Positions 23,283-32,050 of a DNA stretch of 64,000 nt are shown here, piece by piece. Origin of the DNA: Amycolatopsis saalfeldensis (GTDB lineage Bacteria; Actinomycetota; Actinomycetes; Mycobacteriales; Pseudonocardiaceae); assembly GCF_900110575.1 (NCBI RefSeq), contig NZ_FOEF01000001.1, positions 186,001-250,000 on the forward strand. The letters are read 5' to 3'. Position 1 is the stretch's first letter. Each line of letters opens with the position of its first letter. Position numbers and translations under genes: made by a program. The notes beneath the pieces are model-generated. The model ran no database searches and had not been told where the DNA came from. It worked only from the letters and a program-made list of their open reading frames with translations.

Positions 23283-24959
23283 TCAGCCGACCGGCCCGCT
23301 CTCCGGCACCACCGTGGCCGTGGCCTGCTGCCCGCCCTGCCCGGCGACGGTGACCTTCAGCCGGTCGCCGGGATGACGGGTGTCCATCACGGTGATCAGC
23401 GCGGTCGCGGACCGCACCGGCTGCCCGTCGATCGCGACGACCAGCAGGTCCGGCTTCAGGCCGACCTTCGCGGCGGGGCCGCCGGCCACCAGCGACTTGA
23501 TCAGCGCGCCCGAGCCGTTGCCCCCGTCGACCACGGTCAGCCCGAGGAACGCGCTGGGTCCGATGTGGACGGTCGGGGAAGCGCGCCCGGCCACGATCTG
23601 CGCCGCAATGGCCGCCGCCCGGTTGATCGGGATGGCGAACCCCTCGTGCGCGCGCTGGCCCTCCTCGAACTGGTAGCCCGCGCCGGCGGCGGTGTCGACG
23701 CCGATCACGCGCCCCTGCGCGTCGGCCAGCGAGCCGCCGGAATCGCCGGACTGGATGTCGGCGTCCACCTGGATCAGGTCGGTCAGGGTCTCGGTGGCGC
23801 CGGTGGTCTCGTCGGACGCGGTGATCGACTGGCCCAGCGCCGTCACCCGCCCCGGCGACACGATCGGCTGACCGCCGAGCCCGCCCGCATTGCCGAGCGC
23901 CACCACCCCGTCGCCGGCCACGACTTTCGCCGAATCGCCGAGCTGCGCGGCAGCCAGCCCGCTCGCCCCGTCGAGCTTGAGCACGGCGATGTCGTGACTC
24001 CGGTCGTACCCGAGCACGACGGCGCTGTACGCCCGCCCGTTGCCGATGTCGGTGGCCCGCACCGTGGCGGCGCCCTCGACCACGTGATTGTTGGTCAGGA
24101 CCAGCCCGTCGGCACTCAGCACGATCCCGGTGCCCGCCGCGCCACCCTGTTCCAGCCCCAGCTGAACCTCGATGTTGACCAACGCCGGACTCACCTTCGC
24201 GGCTACCGCCGCGACGTCAAGGTTCGCCGGCACCGCCCGAGCCTCACTGACCGGCGCGGGAGCCGTCCCCTGCGCGTAGTGCCCCAGCGCGACCCCCGCA
24301 AGCACCGCGAGCACGAGGACCACCGCCGAGATCCCGAACGCCCGCAACCGCCCACGCCTCGCCTCGCCTCGTGGCCTGGGCCGATGCCCTGACCCCGACG
24401 GCAGCTCCGCTTGCGGCGGTGGCTGCTGTTGCGGTGGCTGCTGCTGCGTTACCTGCTGTGCCCACGGCGCACCGAGCAGACTGTCCGACTCTGAATCAGG
24501 CCCAGGCCCCGACGGCAGTCCACCGGCCGAAGCCGGTTGCTGCACCCAAGGCGCACCGACCGGGCCGTCTGGTTCCGGCCCGGACCCCGAACCTCGCTGC
24601 GGAGCCGCCGACTGCTGCGTCCACGGCGCACTGAGCGGACTATCCGACTCCGGCGCAGATCCAGGCCTTGCAGCCGAGCCCGAGCCAGACTGCAGGGTCG
24701 CCGACTGCACCGATTCCTGCGCCCTCGGCGCACCAAGCACGCCGTCCGACCCCGGCCCAGATCCAGGCCCCGTGGCCGAGCCCGGGTTTGGCCACGGGGC
24801 CGCCGGCTGCTGCGCCAGAGGGGCGCTGAGCTGGGCATTCGGGGCCGGCGCCGGTCCTGGCCCCTGGCCCGGAGCAGGCCGCGGGCCAGGCGGGGCCGTG
24901 GGCTGCACCGGTTGCTGCGCCCATGGCGCGCCGAGCGGAGAGTTCGGCTGCTCGGTCAT
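23283..24959 (-). CDS. HtrA/DegP-type membrane-anchored serine protease with PDZ domain
   Basis: This 558-aa protein resembles mycobacterial PepD/HtrA. A cytoplasmic proline/glutamine-rich head (1-200) carries six near-repeats of the form L-x-APWAQQ at about residues 8, 44, 74, 109, 133 and 161. A membrane helix follows at 207-226. The extracytoplasmic trypsin-like domain has the triad His292 (TNNHVVEG), Asp323 (SHDIAVLKL) and Ser407 (QSGDSGGSL). A PDZ domain at about 465-550 ends with DTRHPGDRLKVTVAG. It acts in envelope protein quality control. Its position upstream of the ECF sigma gene suggests shared stress control. Confidence 0.92.
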   Translation of the reverse strand: MTEQPNSPLGAPWAQQPVQPTAPPGPRPAPGQGPGPAPAPNAQLSAPLAQQPAAPWPNPGSATGPGSGPGSDGVLGAPRAQESVQSATLQSGSGSAARPGSAPESDSPLSAPWTQQSAAPQRGSGSGPEPDGPVGAPWVQQPASAGGLPSGPGPDSESDSLLGAPWAQQVTQQQPPQQQPPPQAELPSGSGHRPRPRGEARRGRLRAFGISAVVLVLAVLAGVALGHYAQGTAPAPVSEARAVPANLDVAAVAAKVSPALVNIEVQLGLEQGGAAGTGIVLSADGLVLTNNHVVEGAATVRATDIGNGRAYSAVVLGYDRSHDIAVLKLDGASGLAAAQLGDSAKVVAGDGVVALGNAGGLGGQPIVSPGRVTALGQSITASDETTGATETLTDLIQVDADIQSGDSGGSLADAQGRVIGVDTAAGAGYQFEEGQRAHEGFAIPINRAAAIAAQIVAGRASPTVHIGPSAFLGLTVVDGGNGSGALIKSLVAGGPAAKVGLKPDLLVVAIDGQPVRSATALITVMDTRHPGDRLKVTVAGQGGQQATATVVPESGPVG

Positions 24960-25222
24960 CGTGGGTGTTCACCTGCCGCTCGGATCGATCCGTCACCTAC
25001 ACGGGTCCCGTGCCGGCGCGGTTCAACCGACACGATCGGGGAGAGTACTGCCGTCCGCCTGCCGCCGTGGGTTAGGTTCGAGTTGATCTTGCTCCCTTCA
25101 CCAGGTCGGCGCCAGGCCGGCGCGGGGTACTGGGATCACCGCCACGGCCGCCGACCGCCGTGCCGCCGGGAGCGCGGTGCACACCCGCCCTCCCGGCGGC
25201 CGGTCGGCAACCGCCTCGCCCT

Positions 25223-25651
25223 CCGGACAGCCGGTCAACCACCACATCGCAGTCCCGGCAACCGGTTAGCTGCCGCATCTCAGTCCCACCTGCAGGTCAA
25301 CCGCCGCACCACGTCCCGGCAACCGGTCAGCCGCCACACCTCGATCCCGGCAGCCGGCCAACCGCCACACCTCGGCCCCGGCAGCCGGGCAACAGCCGCA
25401 CCGAGTCCCGGCAACCAGCCAACCGCCACACCTCGGCCCCGGCAGCCGGGCAACAGCCGCACCGAGTCCCGGCAACCGGTCAACCGCCACACCTCGGCCC
25501 CGGCAATCGGGCAACAGCCGCACCGCGTCGCGGCAACCAGCCAACCGCCACCTCTCGATCCCGGCAGCCGGGCAACAGCCGCACCGAGTCCCGGCGACCG
25601 GCCAACCGCCACATCTCGGCTTCGGCAGGCGGTCAATAGCCGCATCGCGTT
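25223..25651. repeat. Minisatellite: about 14 units of 30-31 bp with a 61-bp higher-order period
   Basis: Contiguous units starting CCGGCAACCGGTCAACCGCC or CCGGCAGCCGGGCAACAGCC alternate, so an A-type 31-bp unit (ending CACACCTCGGCC) and a B-type 30-bp unit (ending GCACCGAGTC) form a 61-bp super-repeat. The central copies are nearly identical and the flanking ones decay. Each unit contains short CCGG self-complementary parts. The frame stays open in several directions only because of composition; the 61-bp period shifts the reading frame, so coding is unlikely. A weaker unit may begin near 25196. Confidence 0.85.
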
Positions 25652-25658
25652 CAGTTGG

Positions 25659-25865
25659 TCAGTGGCTCGCGCACGCAGCCAGTCGTCCGCCGAACTCGAT
25701 GTACGTCGACGCGTCAGTCCAGTGCGCAGCGCGATAAGACGCCGGCTCGACGCGGGGCAGCGTGCGGCTCCACGCGTCGAAAATTCCTTGGGGCAGAAGA
25801 GAACCCGCGTCGAACCGAACGGCGTGACAGGACCATTCACACTCGGCAGCCCGGGCACCGTGCAC
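25659..25865 (-). other. Possible protein fragment in the gap after the minisatellite
   Basis: A 68-aa minus-strand frame includes PQGIFDAWSRTLPRVEPASY and HWTDASTYIEFGGRL, which reads more like real protein than most shadow frames here. It has no good ribosome-binding site and no recognised family. It may be the remnant of a lost gene. The rest of the gap from 24960 to 25895 holds only the minisatellite and no other convincing gene. Confidence 0.2.
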
Positions 25866-25895
25866 GGCCGACCGAGACGAGGCACAGTCCCAGAC

Positions 25896-26144
25896 TCAAG
25901 CAGCCAACCGCACCGCGCCGAGGTCGGTCAGGACCACGGGGCTGTCCACCGTGCCGCGGCGGCGGGCCACTGCGGCGAGGCCGCGGCGCAGGAGCCGGTC
26001 CAGTGCCTGGCATTCCCACGGCGGCACGCGCCCGCCCGCGGACCACAGGTAACACGTCGCCGCCCCCAGGAATCCATTGTGGACGGCCAGCAGGCCCCGC
26101 CGCACGTCTTCGAGCGCTCGGACTTCCTCCTCCGCCAGCACCAT
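25896..26144 (-). CDS. Small hypothetical protein
   Basis: This 82-aa protein starts MVLAEEEVRALEDVRRGLLA and contains CYLWSAGGRVPPWECQALDR. The ATG at 26144 is preceded by GGGAG at suitable spacing, whereas the longer frame to 26210 is not. It is mostly helical by inspection with no membrane segment. It is divergent from the DUF3800 gene with 128 nt between starts. No family was recognised. Confidence 0.55.
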   Translation of the reverse strand: MVLAEEEVRALEDVRRGLLAVHNGFLGAATCYLWSAGGRVPPWECQALDRLLRRGLAAVARRRGTVDSPVVLTDLGAVRLAA

Positions 26145-26272
26145 GACGACTCCCTTCGCCGTCCCCCATGGTGCGCCGCCGGCGGCCATGGTCACATCCG
26201 GGAAAATCACCCCAGGGGTTCCCTGAGAAACGGGGTCGCCGCGGTCACCGCGGTCTGGCAGGATCCGGGTGC

Positions 26273-27184
26273 GTGCGGCCCAGGCGCGTTCCCGCCGGGG
26301 ACGTCGCGGAGATCGCGTGCGACGAGTCCGGTTCCGAGGGCGAGAACCTCATCGGCGCGAACACGGACGTGTTCGCCCACGCCGGCGTCCGGCTGACCGT
26401 GGCCGAGGCCGCCGGCTGCGTCGCCGAGCTGCGCGAACGGATCCGCTCGCCCGCGCTGGAGTACAAGGCGAACCACCTGCTCAGGGGCAAGAACCGCGCG
26501 GCGCTCGTGTGGCTGCTGGGGCCGTCCGGACCGCTCCCTGGCGACGCGAGCGTGCTGCTGGCCGACAAGGCGCTGTTCGTCGCGGGCAAGGTGGTGGACC
26601 TGCTCGTGGACCAGGTCCCCTACCCCGAATGCCTCAACCGGCGCCCGGACGCGCGGGCCCTCGCCCTGCACCGTGAAGGAGCGCGCACCGAAGGCTGGAC
26701 GGAATTCCTGCGCTCGTTCACCGATCTGCTGCGCACCTCACCGCGTCACGAGGGAACGTCGCCCGCGGAGTTCTTCGCGCGGGCCGGACGGTTCGCGCGG
26801 GCGCGGCCGCACATCGAGGAATTACGGGCACAGCTGCTCGCGAACCCCAAGCTCGTGCCGCCGCTGGACCCGCTGATGCCCGCGCTCGTCGACACCGTCG
26901 CGCACTGGCGGCCCACCACCATCGTCCACGACGAACAGCAGTCGCTCACGCCCGAGCGGCTCGATCTGCTCCTCGGGCCCGGCCGTGACCTGCGCTTCGT
27001 CGATTCCCGCGCCGACCCGCGGGTCCAGGTGGCGGACTTCCTGGCCGGCGTCGCGCGACGGATCGCCGAAGACCACCTGCACGGCCACGCCGACGCCGAG
27101 CTGACCGGCCTGCTCCGGCCGTACGTGCTCCCGGCCTCGGTGTGGGCCGAAGATCACGCTCTGCCTAGAGGTCCCGCGGGCTGA
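26273..27184 (+). CDS. DUF3800-like protein
   Basis: This 303-aa protein has the N-terminal acidic motif AEIACDESGSEGENLIG, a central HDEQQSLTPERL and a late DSRADPRVQVADFLAG. These are the spaced acidic residues of the DUF3800 family, whose fold resembles an RNase H-like nuclease and which is sometimes found in defence loci. GTG 26273 is chosen because it leaves a short lead before the DESG motif. The last 20 nt overlap the convergent DUF5709 gene. The biochemical role is unproven. No other defence genes are adjacent. Confidence 0.7.
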   Translation: MRPRRVPAGDVAEIACDESGSEGENLIGANTDVFAHAGVRLTVAEAAGCVAELRERIRSPALEYKANHLLRGKNRAALVWLLGPSGPLPGDASVLLADKALFVAGKVVDLLVDQVPYPECLNRRPDARALALHREGARTEGWTEFLRSFTDLLRTSPRHEGTSPAEFFARAGRFARARPHIEELRAQLLANPKLVPPLDPLMPALVDTVAHWRPTTIVHDEQQSLTPERLDLLLGPGRDLRFVDSRADPRVQVADFLAGVARRIAEDHLHGHADAELTGLLRPYVLPASVWAEDHALPRGPAG

Positions 27185-27584
27185 CAACGTGCACGGCCGC
27201 TTCCTCGGCAGAAGCAGCGCCACCGTCGATGCCGACGTCGGAAGCGTGCAGCTCCTCGTCACTGTCGACGCCGAAGCCCTCGTTGGTCGCGACCAGCCGG
27301 CCCGAGCGCAGGTCGCCGACCTCGTCGTCGACCAGTTCGCCGTCGGTGTCCTCGCTGTCGCCGAGGCCGTCGCTGGTGTCGTACGGGGTGTCGGGCACTT
27401 CGCGCGCGAGGCGGCCATCCCAGCTCTCGCCGGTCAGCTCCTCGCCCGCCGTGGTGCCCCAGTCATTGACCGCCAACGGCCGCTCGGGCGGCGAGTAGCC
27501 CTCGTCGTACGGATCGCTGTCCTGCAGGGTGTCCTCGGAGTCCAGCACGCCGGTGTCGGCGTTGTCCTCGATGTCGTCGTCCAC
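27165..27584 (-). CDS. DUF5709 acidic protein
   Basis: This 139-aa, very acidic protein contains the DUF5709 signature DPYDEGYSPPERPLAVNDWG, then GTTAGEELTGESWDGRLARE and VPD. The C-terminal third is rich in Asp, Glu and Gly. It has no signal peptide or membrane helix. ATG 27584 opens the conserved start. It is convergent with, and overlaps, the DUF3800 gene. The function of the family is unknown; it is widespread in actinobacteria. Confidence 0.88.
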   Translation of the reverse strand: MDDDIEDNADTGVLDSEDTLQDSDPYDEGYSPPERPLAVNDWGTTAGEELTGESWDGRLAREVPDTPYDTSDGLGDSEDTDGELVDDEVGDLRSGRLVATNEGFGVDSDEELHASDVGIDGGAASAEEAAVHVVSPRDL

Positions 27585-27671
27585 GACGGCTCCTCTCGGG
27601 TGCTTCTCCGAAGGCTACTGCGCGTCGTCGATATCCTCCCCGCGCCGATGCGCACGGAGAGGAGTCAACGG

Positions 27672-28378
27672 GTGACGCAGTGGGGTGGGCCGACGATGCT
27701 GGCCCTGTTCGCCGGGTTCGGGCTCGCGATCGTGCTCGTGGTGCCGTACGTCGCGGTCAGCCACCGGCGACGCGGCGAGTTCGGCGTGGGCCGGGCGATC
27801 GTGGGCCTCGCCTTCGTTCTTGAGCGACATGCGGCAGTTCAACACCGGGCTGCTCGGCAACCCGGCGCTGCGGCAGGTGCTGTTCAACGTCGCGCTGTTC
27901 GTGCCATGGGGGGTGTTCGCCCGGCGGTTCCAGCCGGCCCCGGAGGAGCCCCGTCCGGTCCGCACCGGACGGCGGCTGCTGGGCATGGTGCTCGATCTGG
28001 TGGGCGTCACAGTGCTCGGCGCCGGGCTGGTCGTCCGCGTGCGCGCGGTGGAATACCTCCACGACCCCGCGCAGCTCACCGGCCGGGGCGAGCCGATGCT
28101 CGACGCCGCGCTCGGCACCCGGCTGCCCGCCGTGGTGCTGCTGCTCGTCCGGCAACGGCGTGACTGTCGGCCAGCGCGCGGTGCTGCTGACCAGTGTCAA
28201 CGCGCGCGGCGAGAAGCCGTCCGCCTTCGCGTCTGTGGTGCGCTTTCTCGTGGGCTCCGGCGGCTACTTCCTGCTGTCCGGCCTCTCAACGGCAACCGGC
28301 CAGCTGTCCACGCTCAGCACGTGGTGGCTCGTGGCGAACGTGCTCTTCGTCTTCTTCACTGCGCTCAAGGGTGATGTC
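27672..28378 (+). pseudogene. Broken VanZ/RDD-type membrane protein gene
   Basis: A good start (GTG 27672 with GGAGAGGAG upstream) begins a membrane protein that changes frame at least twice. Frame A gives the first helix TMLALFAGFGLAIVLVVPYV. Frame B, from about 27815, gives DMRQFNTGLLGNPALRQVLF and NVALFVPWGVFARRF, a VanZ-family signature. Frame C, from about 28150, gives NGVTVGQRAVLLTSVNARGE and a last hydrophobic segment, matching the C-terminal RDD-like part. The helices expected between frames A and B are missing, so an internal deletion accompanies the frameshifts. Intact relatives are membrane proteins linked to glycopeptide tolerance. Confidence 0.7.
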
Positions 28379-28424
28379 GTTTTTTCGCGAGGTTTTGTCG
28401 GTCACCCCGGGCAGACTGACCATC

Positions 28425-29891
28425 GTGTACGAGGACACCGAACGCTGCGTCCGCGCGGTGCAGTCGAAGGACGAGCGGTTCGACGGGTGGTTCTTCACCG
28501 CCGTGGTGACCACCGGGATCTACTGCCGGCCGAGTTGCCCCGTCGTACCTCCCAAGGTCGAGAACATGCGCTTCCACCCCAGCGCCGCGGCCGCGCAGGC
28601 GGCGGGGTTCCGGGCGTGCAAACGCTGCCGCCCCAACGCCTCGCCCGGATCACCGCAGTGGAACGAGCGCGCGGACCTCGTCGCGCGGGCCATGCGGCTG
28701 ATCGCGGACGGGGTGGTCGACCGGGAGGGCGTCACCGGGCTCGCCGCGCGGCTCGGGTACAGCGTCCGGCAGGTGGAGCGGCAGGTGTACGCCGAGTTGG
28801 GCGCGGGGCCTCTCGCGCTCGCGCGGGCCCAGCGTGCGGAGACCGCGCGACTGCTCGTGGAGACCACCCGGATGCCGATGGGCGACGTCGCGCACGCCGC
28901 CGGGTTCGCCAGCCTCCGCACGTTCAACGACACCGTGCGCACGGTTTTCGCGCTGACACCCAGTGAACTGCGGTCGCGCGCAAAAGGCGCGGAGCAGGCG
29001 TCGCCGGGCGGGCTTTCGCTGCGGTTGCCGTTTCGCAAGCCGCTGTGCCCGGACAACCTCTTCGGCCACCTCGCGGCCACGGCAGTGCCCGGCGTCGAGG
29101 AATGGCGCGACGGCGCATACCGCCGCACGCTGCGCCTGCCCCATGGCCACGGCGTGGTCTCACTGCGGCCGACTCCGGACCACATCGCGTGCCGGCTGAA
29201 CCTCACCGATCTGCGCGACCTCGCGGCGGCGACCAGCCGCTGCCGGTGGCTGCTCGACCTCGACGCCGATCCGGTCGCGGTGGACGAGCAATTGGCGGCC
29301 GACCCCGAGCTCGCGCCACTCGTCGCGAAGAACCCCGGCCGCCGGGTGCCGCGGACGACGGACCCGGACGAGTTCGCCGTCCGCGCGGTGCTCGGCCAGC
29401 AGGTGTCCACGGCCGCGGCCCGCACCCACGCTGCGCGGCTGGTGCTGGCCCACGGCACCGCGATCGAGGACCGCGAGGGCGGCCTCACCCACCTGTTCCC
29501 GCTCCCGCAGGACTTGGCGGGCCTCGATCCCGAGACTCTCGCGATGCCGAAGTCACGCCGGTCCACACTGCTCGGGCTGCTCGACGCGCTGACCTCGGGC
29601 GAGGTGGACCTGACCGTCGGCGGCGACTGGGACCGGGCGCGGGCCCAGCTGGCCGGGCTGCGCGGCTTCGGACCGTGGACGGTGGAGACCATCGCCATGC
29701 GCGCGCTGGGCGATCCCGACGCGTTCGTCGCCACCGACCTGGGCATCAAGCTCGCCGCCGAGGCGTTGGGGCTGCCCGTGAAACCGGCCGGGCTGATCGA
29801 ACGCGCCGAGCGCTGGCGGCCCTGGCGCGCGTACGCCGTCCAGTATCTGTGGGCCACCGGCGACCACGCCGTGAACCGCATCCCCGCATGA
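28425..29891 (+). CDS. alkA: Ada-AlkA fusion: DNA-3-methyladenine glycosylase II with Ada-type regulatory head
   Basis: This 488-aa fusion protein has an Ada metal-binding domain (DGWFFTAVVTTGIYCRPSCP and RACKRCRP supply the four Cys), an AraC helix-turn-helix (VTGLAARLGYSVRQVERQVY), an AlkA N-terminal domain, and the HhH-GPD glycosylase domain with LRGFGPWTVETIAMRALGDP and the catalytic Asp in ATDLG. It excises alkylated bases and may sense methyl damage through the Ada cysteines. GTG 28425 matches the family N-terminus; ATG 28374 would add 17 residues inside the upstream pseudogene. It is coupled to ogt. Confidence 0.9.
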   Translation: MYEDTERCVRAVQSKDERFDGWFFTAVVTTGIYCRPSCPVVPPKVENMRFHPSAAAAQAAGFRACKRCRPNASPGSPQWNERADLVARAMRLIADGVVDREGVTGLAARLGYSVRQVERQVYAELGAGPLALARAQRAETARLLVETTRMPMGDVAHAAGFASLRTFNDTVRTVFALTPSELRSRAKGAEQASPGGLSLRLPFRKPLCPDNLFGHLAATAVPGVEEWRDGAYRRTLRLPHGHGVVSLRPTPDHIACRLNLTDLRDLAAATSRCRWLLDLDADPVAVDEQLAADPELAPLVAKNPGRRVPRTTDPDEFAVRAVLGQQVSTAAARTHAARLVLAHGTAIEDREGGLTHLFPLPQDLAGLDPETLAMPKSRRSTLLGLLDALTSGEVDLTVGGDWDRARAQLAGLRGFGPWTVETIAMRALGDPDAFVATDLGIKLAAEALGLPVKPAGLIERAERWRPWRAYAVQYLWATGDHAVNRIPA

Positions 29892-29902
29892 CAGGAACGA
29901 CC

Positions 29903-30397
29903 ATGCCCACCACCGTGCACACGATGCTGGGAAGCCCGGTGGGCGAGCTGACCCTCGTCGCCCGCGACGGCCGGCTCGCCGGCGTCTACATGACACGGCA
30001 GCGGCACCTGCCGCCGCGGGAAACGTTCGGCGAACGTGACGAGCGGCCGTTCGGCGGGGTGATCACCCAGCTCGAGGAGTACTTCGCGGGCTCGCGCACC
30101 GAGTTCGACCTGCCGCTCGCACTGCACGGGACGCCGTTCCAGCAGACGGTCTGGCGCGCGCTGACCACCATCCCGTACGGCGAGACGACCAGCTACGGCG
30201 AGCTGGCGGAGCAGATCGGGCGGCCGGCTGCCTCGCGGGCGGTCGGGCTGGCCAACGGCAAGAACCCGGTCAGCATCATCGTGCCCTGCCACCGGGTGGT
30301 CGGCAGCAGCGGCAGCCTCACCGGCTACGGCGGCGGGCTCGACCGCAAACGGCAGCTGCTGGACTTCGAAAGCGGCCGCGCCCCGGCACTCTTCTGA
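29903..30397 (+). CDS. ogt: Methylated-DNA-protein-cysteine methyltransferase
   Basis: This 164-aa suicide repair protein transfers O6-alkyl groups from guanine to its active-site cysteine in SIIVPCHRVVGS. Other markers are TPFQQTVWRALTTIPYGETT, the Arg finger region RPAASRAVGLANGKNP, and GYGGGLDRKRQLL. The ATG at 29903 has AGGA 6 nt upstream; an ATG at 29888 overlapping the alkA stop is an alternative. With alkA it forms an alkylation-damage repair operon, so induction by methylating agents is likely. Confidence 0.93.
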   Translation: MPTTVHTMLGSPVGELTLVARDGRLAGVYMTRQRHLPPRETFGERDERPFGGVITQLEEYFAGSRTEFDLPLALHGTPFQQTVWRALTTIPYGETTSYGELAEQIGRPAASRAVGLANGKNPVSIIVPCHRVVGSSGSLTGYGGGLDRKRQLLDFESGRAPALF

Positions 30398-30472
30398 GCG
30401 ATGAGCTGCGGTTTGGTGGCAGAGTGCGGACGGGTAACCGGCTCGTGAGAACCGCCGACGAAGGAGTGCGCT

Positions 30473-31843
30473 GTGGCCATCGAATCCGTGAACCCCGCGA
30501 CCGGCGAACGGCTGCTCTCGTTCGACGCGCTGACCGCCGGCGAGCTCGACGGGAAGCTGGCGCGCGCGGCTCAGGCGTTCGCGAGCTACCGGCACACCTC
30601 GTACGCCGAGCGCGCCGGCTGGCTCCACCGCGCCGCCGACCTGCTCGACGAGGAGGCCGGTGAGCTGGGCCGGCTCGCGACGCTCGAGATGGGCAAGACG
30701 CTGGCCTCCGCCGTCGCGGAGGTGCACAAGAGCGCGAAGGGCTGCCGCTGGTACGCCGATCACGGCGAGGAGATGCTGGCGGACGAGCCCTGGCCGATCG
30801 ACGGCGCGCGGGTGTTCACCCGCTACGAGCCGCTGGGCCCGGTGCTCGCGGTGATGCCGTGGAACTTCCCGTACTGGCAGGTTTTCCGGTTCGCGGCGCC
30901 GGCGCTGATGGCGGGCAACGCCGGGCTGCTCAAGCACGCTTCGAACGTGCCGCAGTGCGCGCTGAAGATCGAGGACGTGCTGCAGCGCGCGGGTTTCGCC
31001 GAGGGTGTTTTCCAGACGCTGCTCATCCCGTCCTCGGCCGTCAAGGGTGTGATCGAGGACGACCGCGTGCGCGCGGTGACGCTGACCGGCAGCGAGCCCG
31101 CCGGGCGGCAGGTGGCCGCGACGGCCGGCGGGGCGGTCAAGCCGAGCGTGCTGGAGCTGGGCGGGGCCGACCCGTTCATCGTGATGCCTTCGGCGGACGT
31201 CGAGGAAGCGGCGAAGCAGGCTGTGGCGTCGCGGATGTTGAACAACGGGCAGTCCTGCGTGAACGCGAAGCGCTTCCTGCTGCACGAGTCCATCGCCGAC
31301 GAATTCCTGCGGCACATGGTCGCGCGGATGGAGGCCTTGAAGATCGGCGACCCGATGGCCGACGACACCGATCTCGGCCCGCTGTCTTCGGCCGATGCGG
31401 TGAAGACCCTCGACCAGCAGGTGCGAGACACCGTCGAAGCGGGCGCCGACGTGCTCACCGGCGGCACGCCCCTGGACGGCCCGGGTCACTTTTACCCGCC
31501 GACGGTGCTCGCCAACATCCCGGACGGCTCCCCCGGCCACCATGAGGAGTTCTTCGGCCCGGTCGCCCTGGTCTGGCGGGTCAGCAGCACCGACGAGGCG
31601 GTCCGCGTCGCCAACGACTCCCCGTTCGGCCTGAGCGGCTCGGCCTGGACCACCGACGAGGCCGAGCAGGAGAAGTTCGTCGCCGAGGTGGACACCGGCA
31701 TGATGTACGTCAACAAGTTCACCGAGTCCACGCCGGAGGTCCCCTTCGGCGGCACCCGCAACTCGGGTTACGGCCGGGAGCTGGCCGCCTTCGGCCCGCG
31801 TTCGTTCGTGAACCCGAAAACCGTGTGGGTGCAAGGGAAGTAA
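30473..31843 (+). CDS. NAD(P)-dependent aldehyde dehydrogenase, succinate-semialdehyde type
   Basis: This 456-aa aldehyde dehydrogenase is similar to GabD/Sad-type succinic semialdehyde dehydrogenases. Cofactor and catalytic motifs are VLAVMPWNFPYWQVFRFAAP, LTGSEPAGRQVAAT, the general-base Glu in LELGGADPF and the nucleophile Cys in LNNGQSCVNAKRF. GTG 30473 follows GAAGGAG. It stands alone between ogt and the cold-shock gene, about 28 kb from the GABA cluster at the right end, which it might serve by oxidising succinate semialdehyde. That link is inferred. Confidence 0.88.
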   Translation: MAIESVNPATGERLLSFDALTAGELDGKLARAAQAFASYRHTSYAERAGWLHRAADLLDEEAGELGRLATLEMGKTLASAVAEVHKSAKGCRWYADHGEEMLADEPWPIDGARVFTRYEPLGPVLAVMPWNFPYWQVFRFAAPALMAGNAGLLKHASNVPQCALKIEDVLQRAGFAEGVFQTLLIPSSAVKGVIEDDRVRAVTLTGSEPAGRQVAATAGGAVKPSVLELGGADPFIVMPSADVEEAAKQAVASRMLNNGQSCVNAKRFLLHESIADEFLRHMVARMEALKIGDPMADDTDLGPLSSADAVKTLDQQVRDTVEAGADVLTGGTPLDGPGHFYPPTVLANIPDGSPGHHEEFFGPVALVWRVSSTDEAVRVANDSPFGLSGSAWTTDEAEQEKFVAEVDTGMMYVNKFTESTPEVPFGGTRNSGYGRELAAFGPRSFVNPKTVWVQGK

Positions 31844-32050
31844 CCTGCTGCAGAACCCCCGCGCCGGCGATCCGGAACGGCGGGCGGCCACTGTCTCCGG
31901 TGGACGGACGACCTCTCCGCCGGCCCGGCCCGGCCACCGTCGCAGGCGTTCGGGCAGGCGCCTCCCGGCTCGCGCGACCTTCGTGGTTATCCTGCTGGCG
32001 ACGGTGCGGTGGATCCGTCCGGTGGGATTTACGAGGATGAGGACAGTGCT

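Noticed and set aside
25223..25651. CRISPR array
   Set aside because: The units are contiguous and diverged with no constant repeat separated by unique spacers, and no cas genes are near.
24537..26396. A 619-codon plus-strand frame through the minisatellite
   Set aside because: It crosses the antisense of the protease head and the 61-bp repeat, whose period shifts the frame. No start signal or domain is present.
26273..27184. A defence island around the DUF3800 protein
   Set aside because: Neighbours are DUF5709, a broken VanZ gene and alkylation repair genes; no nuclease, methylase or toxin partner was found.
30473..31843. Aldehyde dehydrogenase as part of the right-end GABA operon
   Set aside because: It lies about 28 kb away in a different context; only a functional link can be suggested, not an operon.
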